From Viridibacterium sediminicola (lineage in GTDB: Bacteria; Pseudomonadota; Gammaproteobacteria; Burkholderiales; Rhodocyclaceae), in NCBI RefSeq assembly GCF_039631295.1, contig NZ_JBDIVE010000001.1, positions 1 through 64,000 on the forward strand: 64,000 nucleotides of DNA, in the 5' to 3' direction. Positions 1 through 8,722 of this stretch are shown here, in pieces. Each line of letters begins with the position of its first letter. The first letter of the stretch is position 1. Under the pieces are notes generated by a model. That model was not told the DNA's origin and did not search any database. It worked only from the letters and a program-made list of their open reading frames with translations. A program made the position numbers and the translations under genes.

Positions 1-320
1 TTAGCCAGCGCGTCGCGTTCTTTCTCGATGGCGCCGAGCGCCTGGCTCACGGCGAGCTGGCGCTGCACTTCGCCGGCATCGAGCTGGGCCTTGAGGGTCT
101 GGATCTCGCTGTCCTTGGCGGCTGCGGCTTTGTGCAGCTCGCCGGCCAGGCGGGCTTCGGCAAGTTCGACGGCGCGCAGCTTGTCCTGCTCGGCCAAGTG
201 CAGGCGTTCGTGAATCTGTTTCTCGAAATCGGCATCGCGCACCTGCTTGAGGATGTCGGCGTAGCCGGCTTCGTCGATGGTGAAGGCGGTGTTGCAATGC
301 GGGCAGATGATGTCGTGCAT
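1..320 (-). CDS. DUF2130 domain protein, N-terminal part
   Basis: Only the first 106 codons are present; the gene runs off the left edge of the window. The protein starts MHDIICPHC, so residues 6-9 form a CxxC knuckle like the zinc-ribbon start of DUF2130 proteins. From about residue 25 it becomes a long Glu/Lys/Ala-rich helix typical of the coiled coil that precedes the DUF2130 core. The start at 320 has a weak AGAGAG ribosome site. Longer readings in other frames here have no recognisable protein character. The molecular function of the family is not established; some members are annotated as nuclease- or topoisomerase-like, which cannot be judged from this fragment. Confidence 0.7.
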   Translation of the reverse strand, partial: MHDIICPHCNTAFTIDEAGYADILKQVRDADFEKQIHERLHLAEQDKLRAVELAEARLAGELHKAAAAKDSEIQTLKAQLDAGEVQRQLAVSQALGAIEKERDALA

Positions 321-443
321 GTCTTGGCTCTCTTGCGGTCGCTTGCGTGAGCGGCCGCTGGAAAAATAATGTATCCGGCATGCTACTCCGGAGTGAGGAA
401 ATTTAGCGCGCTCGCTGAATTTTCTGGCGGTGATCGCCCTGCT

Positions 444-1397
444 CTAGGCCTCGAACTGCCGCAGCGCCGAAAACGGCACATGCAGTTCTTCGCGCTGGGC
501 AAAGGCGTCGAGCAGGTATTCGACGGTGACGCGCACGCGTGGCGCGACCAGGGCGCGGTGCGGGTATTGCAGGGTCATCTCGAAATTGCCGGGGTGGTGC
601 GCTTTGAGCAGCAGCAGCTTGAGCGCACCGCTCTGCAAGTGCGGCCAGGCGTGGTGCACGCCGACCTCGGCAATGCCCATGCCGGCGACGGCCAGCTCGG
701 TGATCACCTCGGGTGAAGACAGGGTCAGCACGGCAGCGTCGGTATTGAGGGTGGTGATGCTGCCGTCGCCGGCGACGAAGTTCCACGGCGAGACGCGGCC
801 ACCGAGGAAGCGCCGGGTGATCAGGCAGTGGCGCGCCAGATCCTCGGGCTGGCGGGGCGTGCCGTGCGCATCGAGGTAGGCCGGCGCGGCGACGAGGATC
901 ATGGTGAACTGACAGATCGGGCGCGAGACCAGGGAGGAGTCGGCAATACGACCGCCGCGCAGAGCCATGTCGTAACCATCGCGCACGAGGTCGATGAGGT
1001 GGTCGTCAAAGTCCACCTCGACGGCAAGACCGGGATATTGCGCCAGCAGGCCAGGCAAGGCCGGCGCGAGCTGCTCGCGGCCAAAGCCCGCGCTGCTGGA
1101 GATGCGCACGCGGCCGGCGGGCGCGGCGCGGTGGGCGACGACGGCATCGGCCGCCTGGTCGAGCGCGTCGAGCGCGATGCGCGCCTGGCGCAGGAAGGCT
1201 TCGCCCTCCTCGGTGAGGCTCAGGGTGCGCGTGGTGCGGTTCATCAGGCGCACGCCGAGGGCTTTTTCGAGCCCGGCGATGTTCTTGCTCACGGCGGCGG
1301 ACGAGATGCCCAGCGCACGGCCTGCGGCGGCAAAGCTGCCGGCATCGGCCGAATGCACGAAGGAGATGATGGCGCGAACGCGTTGCGAGGAATCCAT
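444..1397 (-). CDS. LysR-family transcriptional regulator
   Basis: The protein has 317 residues. An N-terminal winged helix-turn-helix (about residues 1-60, with GSFAAAGRALGISSAAVSKN) is followed by a LysR substrate domain from about residue 90. The ATG at 1397 is chosen because GGAAGG lies 8 bases upstream; an in-frame start at 1442 has no such site. The gene is divergent from the yqhD homologue, so it probably controls that cassette and itself in response to a small molecule, perhaps a reactive aldehyde. That role is inferred from position only. The ligand cannot be read from sequence. Confidence 0.9.
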   Translation of the reverse strand: MDSSQRVRAIISFVHSADAGSFAAAGRALGISSAAVSKNIAGLEKALGVRLMNRTTRTLSLTEEGEAFLRQARIALDALDQAADAVVAHRAAPAGRVRISSSAGFGREQLAPALPGLLAQYPGLAVEVDFDDHLIDLVRDGYDMALRGGRIADSSLVSRPICQFTMILVAAPAYLDAHGTPRQPEDLARHCLITRRFLGGRVSPWNFVAGDGSITTLNTDAAVLTLSSPEVITELAVAGMGIAEVGVHHAWPHLQSGALKLLLLKAHHPGNFEMTLQYPHRALVAPRVRVTVEYLLDAFAQREELHVPFSALRQFEA

Positions 1398-1433
1398 GCG
1401 CAAAGCCTTCCGGTGATGAGGATACGAAGCCTC

Positions 1434-1459
1434 GATTATCAACCCGAGGTTACGTAATC
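1434..1459. promoter_or_regulatory. Nested dyad, candidate LysR operator
   Basis: In the gap between the divergent lysR-type gene and yqhD, two inverted repeats share nearly the same centre. The inner one is AACC-CGA-GGTT (1441-1451). The outer one is GATTA (1434-1438) with TAATC (1455-1459). Concentric dyads between a LysR gene and its divergent target are the usual place for LysR binding sites. Binding is inferred. Confidence 0.4.
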
Positions 1460-1536
1460 ATCAACCGCACACCCACTTATCTTCACGAATGATCGCGGCC
1501 AGAATGCCTCCATCGCAATCAGCCCTGGAGTGCAGC

Positions 1537-2694
1537 ATGTTGAACTTTGAATTCCACAACCCCACCCGCATCGTCTTCGGCAAAGACACCGTCGCCGAGC
1601 TCGAAAAGCTCGTCCCGGCCACGGCCCGCGTGCTGATCCTGTTCGGTGGCCAGAGCGCCGAGCGCAATGGCACGCTGGCTGAAGTGCGCAGCGCGCTGGG
1701 GGGCCGTACCCGTTTCGAATTTGGCGGGATCGAAGCGAACCCGACTTTCGAGACGCTGATGAAGGCCGTCAATCTGGTGCGCGCCGAACGCATCGACTTC
1801 CTGCTCGCCGTGGGCGGCGGCTCGGTGATTGATGGCACCAAGTTTGTCGCGGCGGCGGCGAACTTCGCGGGCGACCCGTGGCAGATCCTCGCCAGCTTTG
1901 GCGGCGCAGTGCACAGCGCGCTGCCGCTGGGTGTGGTGCTGACGCTGTCGGCCACCGGCTCGGAGATGAACGCGGGCTCGGTGGTGACGCGCAAGTCGAC
2001 CCACACCAAGGCCTTCTTCTCGAACCCGCTGGTGTTCCCGCAGTTCTCGATTCTCGACCCGACCAAGACCTACACCCTGCCGGCGCGCCAGCTGGCCAAT
2101 GGCGTGGTGGATGCGTTCACGCATGTGATGGAGCAGTACCTGACTTATCCGGTCGATGCGCGCGTGCAGGACCGCTTTGCCGAAGGCCTGTTGCAGACCC
2201 TGATCGAGATCGGGCCGCAGGTGGTGCACGAGCCGGCCGATTACGATTCGCGCGCCAACCTGATGTGGGCCGCCGCGATGGCGCTCAATGGCCTGATCGC
2301 CGCCGGTGTGCCGCAGGACTGGGCGACCCACCTCGTCGGCCACGAGCTGACCGCACTGCACGGCATGGACCACGCGCAAACGCTGGCCGTGCTGCTGCCT
2401 TCGATGCTGGGCCTGCGCCGCGACGCCAAGCGCGCCAAGCTGCTGCAGTACGCTGAACGCGTATGGCATATCAGCGAAGGCAGCGAGGATGCGCGCATCG
2501 ATCTGGCGATCCTGAAGACGCGCGAGTTCTTCGAAAGCCTGGGCGTCAGCACCCGCCTCGCCGGCTACGGCATCGGTGTGGAGGCCATCGACAAGCTGGT
2601 CGCCGCGCTGGAAACGCACGGCATGGTGCGCCTGGGCGAACACGGCGACGTCGATCTGGCGCTCGCCCGCAAGGTGTACGAAGAGAGTCTCTGA
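1537..2694 (+). CDS. yqhD: YqhD-family NADPH-dependent aldehyde reductase
   Basis: The protein of 385 residues matches Escherichia coli YqhD (387 residues) almost throughout by eye. It opens NFEFHNPTRIVFGKDTV and keeps the nucleotide loop GGGSVIDGTKF, the metal-ligand stretch NGVVDAFTHVMEQY and the metal-binding HELTALHGMDHAQTL. YqhD is an iron/zinc-type group III alcohol dehydrogenase that reduces short and medium-chain aldehydes, including glyoxals, with NADPH in the cytoplasm. The ATG at 1537 has CTGGAG 6 bases upstream. The divergent LysR gene is the likely regulator (in E. coli an AraC-type protein does this job), and the downstream genes fit a reactive-carbonyl cassette. Confidence 0.93.
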   Translation: MLNFEFHNPTRIVFGKDTVAELEKLVPATARVLILFGGQSAERNGTLAEVRSALGGRTRFEFGGIEANPTFETLMKAVNLVRAERIDFLLAVGGGSVIDGTKFVAAAANFAGDPWQILASFGGAVHSALPLGVVLTLSATGSEMNAGSVVTRKSTHTKAFFSNPLVFPQFSILDPTKTYTLPARQLANGVVDAFTHVMEQYLTYPVDARVQDRFAEGLLQTLIEIGPQVVHEPADYDSRANLMWAAAMALNGLIAAGVPQDWATHLVGHELTALHGMDHAQTLAVLLPSMLGLRRDAKRAKLLQYAERVWHISEGSEDARIDLAILKTREFFESLGVSTRLAGYGIGVEAIDKLVAALETHGMVRLGEHGDVDLALARKVYEESL

Positions 2695-2723
2695 TCAATC
2701 CTCATTCAAACGGAGCCCATCTC

Positions 2724-3020
2724 ATGAGCACACCCGTCTACTTCGTGATCGACGTGAAGATCACCGACCCGGAAGGCATCAAGCCTTACCAGGCCAAGGT
2801 TGAAGAAACCTTCAAGGCCTTCGGCGGCGAGCGCCTCGTCGCCGGCGGCACCCTCGAAGCGCTGGAAGGCGATGCACCACGCGGCCGCATCGTCATCGTG
2901 CGCTTCCCCGACAGCACACAGGCCCACGCCTGGCATGACTCCGCCGCCTACCGGGCGATTGTCGGCCACCGTCTCGCCTCGGCCGAGAGCCACGCCTATT
3001 TCGTCGAAGGCGTGGCCTGA
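2724..3020 (+). CDS. DUF1330 family protein
   Basis: This 98-residue protein reads MSTPVYFVIDVKITDPEGI and has the pattern of the DUF1330 dimeric alpha-beta barrel family, with the conserved GG(E)RLVAGG stretch near residue 35 and FPDSTQAHAWHDS near 70. The family function is unknown. CGGAG lies 8 bases before the ATG. It sits 29 bp after yqhD on the same strand and 41 bp before the reductase, so it is probably co-transcribed with both. Confidence 0.85.
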   Translation: MSTPVYFVIDVKITDPEGIKPYQAKVEETFKAFGGERLVAGGTLEALEGDAPRGRIVIVRFPDSTQAHAWHDSAAYRAIVGHRLASAESHAYFVEGVA

Positions 3021-3061
3021 GCCACGCCTATTCAAGCCCACCCCATCGAAAGGACATTGCA

Positions 3062-3598
3062 ATGAAAACCCTGGTCATCGTCTCCCACCCCTACCCCGAG
3101 CAATCGAAGGTCATCAAGGCGCTGGAGCAAGTCGCCGCCAATACGCCGGATGTCGTCGTCCGCAATCTGGAATCGCTGTATGGCAGCGATCTCAACGGCT
3201 TCGATGTCGCGGCGGAACAGCAGGCACACGAAGGCGTGGATCGCGTGGTCTATCTGTTCCCGATCCACTGGTTCAACCTGACGCCGATGCTCAAGGCCTA
3301 CCTGAATCAGGTGTGGACCTACGGCTGGGCCTTCGGCCCGAATGGCACGGCACTCAAGGGCAAGGAAATGCTGCTCGTCGTCTCGGCCGGCGCCACGGCA
3401 CACACCTACTCGGCCGAAGGCCTGATCCACAGCAGCATCGAAGAGGTGCTCACGCCGATGAAGGCCAGCGCCTTGTACGTCGGCATGTCTTACGCCAAAC
3501 CCCTGGCTTTCTATCAGGCGATGGGCGTGAGTGCAGAAGCCCTGGCGGGCTTCGAGCAGGCCTTCGCAGCACGCCTGGCCGCACCGCAAGCTGACTGA
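3062..3598 (+). CDS. NAD(P)H-dependent flavin oxidoreductase, flavodoxin fold
   Basis: The 178-residue protein begins MKTLVIVSHPYPEQSKV, the FMN phosphate loop of the PF02525 quinone-reductase family (MdaB, KefF, YwrO type). It continues with VVYLFPIHWFNLTPMLKAY, the conserved P.(H)W...P...K segment that follows the flavin site. Such enzymes reduce quinones or electrophiles by two electrons. AAAGGA lies just upstream of the start. Its place after yqhD suggests a joint role in handling reactive carbonyls or quinones, which is inference. Confidence 0.85.
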   Translation: MKTLVIVSHPYPEQSKVIKALEQVAANTPDVVVRNLESLYGSDLNGFDVAAEQQAHEGVDRVVYLFPIHWFNLTPMLKAYLNQVWTYGWAFGPNGTALKGKEMLLVVSAGATAHTYSAEGLIHSSIEEVLTPMKASALYVGMSYAKPLAFYQAMGVSAEALAGFEQAFAARLAAPQAD

Positions 3599-3761
3599 TC
3601 CCTGCGCTGAAACAGGCGGGCCGCCGGAGGATCAGGCAAGCAATCCGCTGGAGCTTGCTACCGGCAGCGCCCGCCCTCCTCCTAGACTTTGCTCATGCGC
3701 CGCGATGCCGCTTCATCACCGATGAAACGGCATCGCACGGCGAAATCCACGAGGTATCCAG

Positions 3762-4847
3762 ATGACTGACTCAGCATCAAGACGCGCCATGCTCAGGACA
3801 ACGCTGATTGCCAGCAGTGCCCTGCTCCCCGGCGCACACACAGTTTGGGCCCAGACAGCGCCCGCCACCGCCAAGGACAACACCATGCAACTGACCCAGG
3901 AATGGGACAAGGTTTTCCCGAAGAGCCCCAAGGTCGACCATCAAAAAGTGACTTTCAAGAACCGCTACGGCATCACGCTGGCGGGCGATCTTTATCTGCC
4001 GAAAAATCGCGGCGCCAAGCGCCTGCCCGCGCTGGCCGTGGGTGGCCCCTTCGGCGCAGTGAAAGAGCAATCGTCCGGCCTCTACGCGCAGATCATGGCC
4101 GAACGCGGCTTTGCGACCCTCGCCTTTGATGGCTCCTTCACCGGCGAGAGCGGTGGCGAGCCGCGCAATGTGGCCTCACCCGACATCAATACCGAAGACT
4201 TCAGCGCTGCCGTCGACTACCTCGGCCTGCACGCTGCGGTGGATCGCGAGCGCATCGGCATCATCGGCATCTGCGGCTGGGGCGGCATGGCGCTCAATGC
4301 CACGGCGGTGGACAAGCGCATCAAGGCTGTTGTGGCCAGCACCATGTACGACATGACCCGCGTGATGTCCAAGGGCTATTTCGACAGCGTGACGCTGGAA
4401 CAGCGCACACAGTTGCTGGAGCAGTTGAGCCGCCAGCGCTGGGTCGATGCCGAAAAAGGCAGCCCCGCCTACCAGCCGGCCTATAACACCCAGCCGGCCG
4501 CCGACGCACCGCAGTTTGTGAAGGACTATTACGACTACTACGGAACAAAGCGTGGTTACCACAAGCGCGCGGTGAACTCGGGCAATGCCTGGACGCAGAC
4601 CACGCCGCTGTCATTCATGAACATGCCTATCCTCAGCTACATCAAGGAGATTTCGCCACGCCCCTTGCTGCTGGTGCACGGCGAAAACGCGCATTCCCGC
4701 TACTTCAGCGAAACGGCTTACGCCGCCGCGGCCGAGCCGAAGCAATTGCTGATCGTGAAGGGCGCCAGTCACGTCGACCTGTATGACCGCGTCGACAAGA
4801 TTCCCTTGGATGCGATCAGCAGCTTCTTCGACAAGCATCTGGCGTAA
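3762..4847 (+). CDS. Tat-exported alpha/beta hydrolase
   Basis: A protein of 361 residues with a twin-arginine signal: SRRAMLRTTL at residues 6-15, then a hydrophobic stretch ending near HTVWAQ (about residue 31). The mature part is an alpha/beta hydrolase of the group that resembles YcjY, with GGPFGAVKEQSS, AFDGSFTGESGG and a histidine in KGASHVDLYD near the C-terminus. The nucleophile elbow reads GICGWGG instead of a plain GxSxG; a cysteine, not serine, is in that segment. GAGG lies 7 bases before the ATG. The substrate is unknown. It may be transcribed apart from the reductase, from which 163 bp separate it. Confidence 0.85.
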   Translation: MTDSASRRAMLRTTLIASSALLPGAHTVWAQTAPATAKDNTMQLTQEWDKVFPKSPKVDHQKVTFKNRYGITLAGDLYLPKNRGAKRLPALAVGGPFGAVKEQSSGLYAQIMAERGFATLAFDGSFTGESGGEPRNVASPDINTEDFSAAVDYLGLHAAVDRERIGIIGICGWGGMALNATAVDKRIKAVVASTMYDMTRVMSKGYFDSVTLEQRTQLLEQLSRQRWVDAEKGSPAYQPAYNTQPAADAPQFVKDYYDYYGTKRGYHKRAVNSGNAWTQTTPLSFMNMPILSYIKEISPRPLLLVHGENAHSRYFSETAYAAAAEPKQLLIVKGASHVDLYDRVDKIPLDAISSFFDKHLA

Positions 4848-4870
4848 ATCAGCGCAACGCACCACCACAC

Positions 4871-4897
4871 GCCGGTTTGCCTTGAGTGCAAACCGGC
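4871..4897. terminator. Stem-loop after hydrolase gene
   Basis: A perfect 10-bp inverted repeat, GCCGGTTTGC and GCAAACCGGC, encloses a 7-base loop (CTTGAGT). It lies 23 bp after the hydrolase stop and 57 bp before the next start. No T run follows, so it is either a weak terminator or an mRNA stabilising hairpin. Confidence 0.5.
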
Positions 4898-4954
4898 GCC
4901 CCGAACAGACCGGCCAGCATTCGAGCCGGCAAGCTCGCCGAACAGAGAATCCCC

Positions 4955-6145
4955 ATGTCCTCCCCCACAACGGATCACCCCACGCAGCACCGTGGCGCCG
5001 TGCTGTCCATGTCGCTCTGCGTGGCGATGCTGATCGCCGCCGAGTTCATGCCGGTGAGCCTGCTCACGCCGATCGCCCGCGATCTGCATGCCACCGATGG
5101 CCTGGCCGGCCAGGCCATCTCGATCTCCGGCTTCTTCGCCGTGATTGCCAGCCTGAGCATTGCCCGGCTGAGCGCAGGTCTGGATCGCAAGCACGTACTG
5201 ATGGCGCTCACGGCGGCGATGCTGCTCTCTCTGGTGATGATCGCCATGGCGCCCAGCTTCGGCCTGCTGATGCTGGCGCGCGCGCTGCTGGGCATTGTCA
5301 TCGGCGGCTTCTGGTCGCTGGCCACAGCCACCGTCACGCGCCTGGTGCCGCCGTCTGCGGTGGCCCGTTCGCTGGGCACGATGTACATGGGCAATGCCGT
5401 CGCCACCGCCTTCGCGGCGCCGATCGGCAGTTATCTGGGCGGCATCATCGGCTGGCGCGGCGTGTTCTGGGTCCTGGTGCCGATCGTCGCGCTCAATCTG
5501 TTGTGGCACTGGCGCAGCCTGCCGGCCATGCCGCCACAGCCGGGAGCCCAGCAGCTCGGCCCGCTGGCTTTGCTCGGCCGCCGCAATGTGCGCTTTGCGC
5601 TGCCGGCGGTGATGCTCACCTTCGCCGGCGCCTTCGCCGCCTTCACCTACTTCCGTCCTTTTCTTGAAGACGAAACGCATGTGAGCCTGCCGCAGCTCTC
5701 GATGCTGCTGTTCGCGCTGGGGCTGGCCGGCTTCGTTGGCACACGCGGCGCCAGCCGCTCGCTGGACCGCCATCTCTACCGCCTGCTCGGCAGCCTGCCC
5801 TTTGCGCTGGGCGTCATGACCCTCCTGCTGCTGCAGGTCGGCAGCATGCTGTGGCCGGTGGCCATCGCGCTGTTCATCTGGGGCATTGTCTACTCGGCCA
5901 TTCCGGTCGGCTGGTCAGCCTGGATGGCGCATGGCGTCAGCGACCAGGCCGAGAGCGCGGGCGGCCTGATCGTCGCCGCGATCCAGCTGGCAATCCTGCT
6001 CGGCGGCGCGCTCGGCGGCCTGCTGCTCGATCATCTGTCGATCCATGCGACATTTGCCGCCGGCGCCATTCTGCTGGTGCTCGCCTCCATCATCGTCGGT
6101 GATGGCGCGCGCCTGCGACCGGCCAGCGTGCACGCCGGCCATTGA
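4955..6145 (+). CDS. MFS exporter, NepI-like
   Basis: The protein has 396 residues, the same as E. coli NepI (purine ribonucleoside exporter). It shares its order of motifs: EFMPVSLLTPIARDL near the first helix, GGFWSLATATVTRLVPP around residue 115, LGGIIGWR near 165, and PVGWSAWMAHGVSDQAESAG near 320. It is a 12-helix DHA1-type drug/metabolite antiporter of the inner membrane. The ATG at 4955 is preferred; an earlier in-frame start at 4886 would add a non-hydrophobic tail across the stem-loop at 4871-4897. The substrate in this organism is not certain. Confidence 0.88.
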   Translation: MSSPTTDHPTQHRGAVLSMSLCVAMLIAAEFMPVSLLTPIARDLHATDGLAGQAISISGFFAVIASLSIARLSAGLDRKHVLMALTAAMLLSLVMIAMAPSFGLLMLARALLGIVIGGFWSLATATVTRLVPPSAVARSLGTMYMGNAVATAFAAPIGSYLGGIIGWRGVFWVLVPIVALNLLWHWRSLPAMPPQPGAQQLGPLALLGRRNVRFALPAVMLTFAGAFAAFTYFRPFLEDETHVSLPQLSMLLFALGLAGFVGTRGASRSLDRHLYRLLGSLPFALGVMTLLLLQVGSMLWPVAIALFIWGIVYSAIPVGWSAWMAHGVSDQAESAGGLIVAAIQLAILLGGALGGLLLDHLSIHATFAAGAILLVLASIIVGDGARLRPASVHAGH

Positions 6146-6316
6146 CGCACTGCACAGCGCAATACCAGACGGAGGGCAAAACCCTGCGTGGCGATGTATG
6201 AGAATGAGGCGCAAACTTGCGCCAGCACTGCACTTGAGGGCAAAGGCCGCGTATCATGAATAAGCGCGCGGACCAGCAAAGTGCTGAACGCATACACCAC
6301 GGAGATCCCCGTAGTC

Positions 6317-6583
6317 ATGAAGATCGTGCTCATCTATGAGCTCGCCCCGGGCGGACTCGGCAAGGCCTTAGCCTGCTATGACGCATATCGAGCAAGACTT
6401 GAAGCCTTTCACGAGCAGGGCTTGCTGCTGATGGCCGGGCCGCTGGGCATGCCGCCAGAAGGCGCGATGGGTATCTTCACCCATCGCGAAGCGGCCGAAG
6501 ACTTCATGAAAGAAGACCCCTTGATCCTCAACGGCGTCGTCAGCAAGACGCGCCTGCTTGAGTGGAACGACATCCTCGGCTGA
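6317..6583 (+). CDS. YciI family protein
   Basis: The 88-residue protein MKIVLIYEL...GLLLMAGPLG...FTHREAAEDFMKEDPL is a typical YciI-like ferredoxin-fold domain. The acidic segment EDFMKEDP is the family's hallmark. Some members have dehydrochlorinase or isomerase activity, but no activity can be assigned here. GGAGAT lies 10 bases before the ATG at 6317; an upstream in-frame start at 6281 lacks a ribosome site. It stands alone with about 170 bp on each side. Confidence 0.85.
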   Translation: MKIVLIYELAPGGLGKALACYDAYRARLEAFHEQGLLLMAGPLGMPPEGAMGIFTHREAAEDFMKEDPLILNGVVSKTRLLEWNDILG

Positions 6584-6750
6584 ATACCCAACGCCGATCA
6601 GGAAACAGCTCACGGCCTGCGGCAAAAGCCCGCCGCGAGACACGGGAAAACCCCGATCTTTCGTGCCAGAATGAATCCAGCCAGCGGCGTGCCCAAGCCG
6701 CACAGCGCTGCTGCAGACATCGATAAAACCACGCACAACAGGGAGCGCCC

Positions 6751-7146
6751 ATGAACCTCGACGGCGAAATCGTCACCGTACGTCCGCAAGTGACCATCGA
6801 CACCATCCAGAAGCTGCCCAATTACCTCGGCATTTCCAACGCAACGGCCGGCGCGCAAGGCATCTCGATGAACATCGTCATCATCCCGCCCGCCGCCCGT
6901 GCCGAACCGCATTACCACGATGGTTTCGAGACGGCGATCTACCTGCTCAAGGGCGATGTCGAAACCTTCTACGGCGAGAACCTCGCCAAATCAGTGGTCA
7001 ACAAGCAAGGCGACTTCATCTTCATCCCGGCCGGCGTGCCGCACCAGCCGGTCAACCTGAGCAGCGACACCGAAGCCATCGCCCTCGTCGCCCGCAATGA
7101 CCCGAAAGAACAAGAGAGCGTGAAGGTCTATCACCCGCAGCGCTGA
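6751..7146 (+). CDS. Single-domain cupin protein
   Basis: The 131-residue protein has both cupin motifs: PHYHDGFETAIYLLKGDVETF near residues 53-73 and GDFIFIPAGVPHQPVN near 88-103, with the His and Glu metal ligands present. AGGGAG precedes the start. It is the last gene of the leftward block and converges on the ABC permease gene with 11 bp between the stops. The substrate is unknown; small cupins often act as isomerases, dioxygenases or sensors. Confidence 0.88.
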   Translation: MNLDGEIVTVRPQVTIDTIQKLPNYLGISNATAGAQGISMNIVIIPPAARAEPHYHDGFETAIYLLKGDVETFYGENLAKSVVNKQGDFIFIPAGVPHQPVNLSSDTEAIALVARNDPKEQESVKVYHPQR

Positions 7147-7157
7147 GCCGGCAGCGC

Positions 7158-7967
7158 TCAGGCCTTGGCCGACTCGTGCCAGTGACGCAGCAGGAGATGG
7201 CCCAGGCGGCTGACCAGCAGGAAGAACATGAAGCCGAGCAAGGTGGCGGCAATCACTTCGCCGAACAGCAAGGCCGTATTCATGCGGCCTTGCGCGAACA
7301 CGATCTGCACGCCCAGGCCGCCCTGCGAATTGCCGGAACCGATGATGAACTCGCCGACGATGGCGCCCACCACCGATAGCCCGGCCGAAATGCGCATGCC
7401 GGCAATGATGTTGGGCAAGGCCGCCGGCAGGCGCAGTTTGCGGAACACCACCCAGCGGCTGGGATTGTGCAAGGCGAACAGTTCCACCAGGTTATGCGAA
7501 GTGGAACGCAACCCCAGCAAGGTGTTGTTGATGATCGGGAACAGCGACATGATCAGGCTGATGATCACCACCGAGCGCTCGTTGTAACCGGACCACAGCA
7601 CGATCAGCGGCGCAATGGCGATCACCGGCACCGTCTGCAGCAAGACGGCATAGGGATAGAGACTGCGTTCGAGCAGGCGCGATTGCGCCATCAGCGCAGC
7701 GGCCGCAATCCCCAGCACGATGGCCAGCAGGTAGCCGCAAGCCGCCTCGCCCAGCGTGGTCAGCGTGGCAGCAAGCAGGGTCGCCGAGTTGTCAGCCAGT
7801 GCCACAAGCACTTGCTGTGGCGCGGGAACGAGAAAGCCCTTGTCCTTGTAGAGCGTGGCGGTGAGCAGGTACCACAGCCCGAGCAGGATCAATGCGACGG
7901 CCATCACCGGCACGGCATCACGCAAGGCTTTCAGTACCGCCGTGGCGGAAAAGTTCGGTGGAGTCAT
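7158..7967 (-). CDS. ABC transporter permease, SsuC/TauC type
   Basis: The 269-residue protein has about six membrane helices and the inner-membrane coupling loop EAACGYLLAIVLGI typical of the BPD_transp_1 domain in nitrate, sulfonate and taurine importers. Its ATG overlaps the stop of the upstream ATPase gene as ATGA (7964-7967), so translation of the two is coupled. It ends 11 bp from the convergent cupin gene. With the ATPase and binding protein it forms a complete importer. The substrate is considered under the binding protein. Confidence 0.9.
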   Translation of the reverse strand: MTPPNFSATAVLKALRDAVPVMAVALILLGLWYLLTATLYKDKGFLVPAPQQVLVALADNSATLLAATLTTLGEAACGYLLAIVLGIAAAALMAQSRLLERSLYPYAVLLQTVPVIAIAPLIVLWSGYNERSVVIISLIMSLFPIINNTLLGLRSTSHNLVELFALHNPSRWVVFRKLRLPAALPNIIAGMRISAGLSVVGAIVGEFIIGSGNSQGGLGVQIVFAQGRMNTALLFGEVIAATLLGFMFFLLVSRLGHLLLRHWHESAKA

Positions 7968-8722
7968 GTTGGCGACGAAACCTGGGGAATGGCACGCAAG
8001 GCGGCCGACACACGGCCGGTCAGCTCGGCAAAGCCGGCCTCGGCACGCAGTTCGGGCGCACGCGGAAAGGCAAAGGGTACGTCGATGACATCGAGGATGC
8101 GGCCCGGCCGCGGCGACATCACGACAACGCGATTCGACAGATACACGGCTTCATGCACATTGTGCGTCACCAGCACCGCCGTGAAGCCTGCGGCCTGCCA
8201 GAGCTGGGACAGCTCTTCCTGCAGCACGTCGCGGGTGAGTTCATCAACGGCCGCCAGTGGCTCGTCGAGCAACAGCAGTTGCGGCTGCAGAGCCAGCGCA
8301 CGGGCCAGCGACAAACGCATACGCATGCCGCCCGAGAGCTGATGCGGATACGCACTTTCAAAGCCCGCCAAACCAACGCGCTGCAAGGCCGTGCGAGCGC
8401 GTGCCTGGTACTCGCTGCGCGGATAGCCCTCCAGCTCCATCAGCAACTGCGCGTTATCGAGAATCGTGCGCCAGGGCAACAAGGCGGCATCCTGGAAGAC
8501 GAATGCGGTCTCGATGCCCTGCGGGCGCTGGTAGCTGCCGCCGCTGGGCGCCATCAGCCCGGCGATGATGCGCAACAGCGTGGACTTGCCACACCCGGAC
8601 GGTCCGACGATGGATACGAACTCGCCCGGCTGCAATGACAGATCGATTTCACCCAGCGCCTGCAAACCGCTGTCGTAGCGCTTCGAAACTGCGCTCAGCG
8701 TGAGGGCAGTGGCCTTGCTCAT
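7964..8722 (-). CDS. ABC transporter ATPase, SsuB/TauB type
   Basis: The 252-residue ATPase has a Walker A GPSGCGKST near residue 40, the signature LSGGMRMRLSLARAL near 132, Walker B LLLLDEPLAAVDELTR just after, and the switch histidine in LVTHNVHEAVYLSNR. The start at 8722 is set by the ATGA overlap with the binding protein's stop (8719-8722). It powers the SsuC-like permease encoded downstream. Confidence 0.92.
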   Translation of the reverse strand: MSKATALTLSAVSKRYDSGLQALGEIDLSLQPGEFVSIVGPSGCGKSTLLRIIAGLMAPSGGSYQRPQGIETAFVFQDAALLPWRTILDNAQLLMELEGYPRSEYQARARTALQRVGLAGFESAYPHQLSGGMRMRLSLARALALQPQLLLLDEPLAAVDELTRDVLQEELSQLWQAAGFTAVLVTHNVHEAVYLSNRVVVMSPRPGRILDVIDVPFAFPRAPELRAEAGFAELTGRVSAALRAIPQVSSPT

